Below are positions 6,739 to 6,793 of a stretch of DNA of 6,793 nucleotides, piece after piece. Position 1 is the stretch's first letter. Each line of letters starts with the position of its first letter. The translations under genes were made by a program, and so were the position numbers. Under the pieces are notes generated by a model. The model was not told the origin of the DNA, did not search any database, and was given only the letters and a program-made list of their open reading frames with translations. Origin of the DNA: CAYXGE01 sp964464435 (GTDB taxonomy: Bacteria > Pseudomonadota > Gammaproteobacteria > Burkholderiales > Methylophilaceae). The DNA is taken from assembly GCA_964464435.1 (NCBI GenBank), contig CAYXGE010000096.1, positions 1 to 6,793 of the forward strand, given 5' to 3'.

Positions 6739-6767
6739 AAAAAAGCGACCCAAAAGGTCGCTTTTTT
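6739..6767 (+). terminator. Strong intrinsic terminator after phoX
   Basis: A perfect inverted repeat has GCGACC at 6745-6750 and GGTCGC at 6756-6761 around a five-base CAAAA loop, flanked by six A on the left and six T on the right that extend pairing to 12 bp. It begins 32 bases after the phoX stop. The A-run/T-run symmetry means it could also terminate transcripts arriving on the - strand from a gene to the right of the window. Confidence 0.93.
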
Positions 6768-6793
6768 ATTTCTATGATGCAACAAGTCAGTTG

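Noticed and set aside
4297..6793. phoX as a recently acquired island next to the che operon
   Set aside because: By eye, base composition and codon use of phoX are similar to the che genes, and no repeats, integrase, transposase or attachment site flank it.

Overview
The window holds the 3' end of a chemotaxis operon followed by an independent, phosphate-regulated PhoX-type phosphatase gene. All genes are on the + strand. The first gene, a methyl-accepting chemotaxis protein (MCP), is cut at its 5' end by the window edge; the others look intact. The moderately low GC content, the cheW-cheR-cheD-cheB order after an MCP, and a Tat-exported PhoX suggest a Gram-negative proteobacterium. My best guess is a low-GC betaproteobacterium such as one of the Methylophilaceae, but this rests on general resemblance and was not tested by any search.

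Region 1 (1-4296) is the signalling module: an MCP cytoplasmic part with HAMP-like repeats, the adaptor CheW, the methyltransferase CheR, the receptor deamidase CheD, and the methylesterase/response regulator CheB. The gaps are 15, 45, 18 and 57 bp, with no convincing terminator between genes, so one polycistronic message is likely. Its promoter, and probably cheA and cheY, lie outside the window to the left. Together the genes give a complete receptor-adaptation set: CheR adds methyl groups to receptor glutamates, CheB removes them when phosphorylated, CheD deamidates receptor glutamines, and CheW links receptors to the kinase. The MCP ends in an aromatic-x-x-Phe tail that resembles the NWETF tether for CheR/CheB.

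Region 2 (4297-4519) is the only sizeable intergenic stretch. It contains an imperfect hairpin followed by a T-run (likely the end of the che message), then a clear two-unit Pho box with a suitably spaced -10 element and a good ribosome binding site.

Region 3 (4520-6767) is phoX, a full-length 728-residue alkaline phosphatase of the DUF839/PhoX family with a twin-arginine signal that also carries a lipobox-like sequence. It is closed by a strong, symmetrical intrinsic terminator.

I found no mobile element, CRISPR array, tRNA, rRNA or evident new system. The most interesting points are the Pho box, the receptor tail and heptad class of the MCP, and the possible Tat-lipoprotein nature of PhoX.
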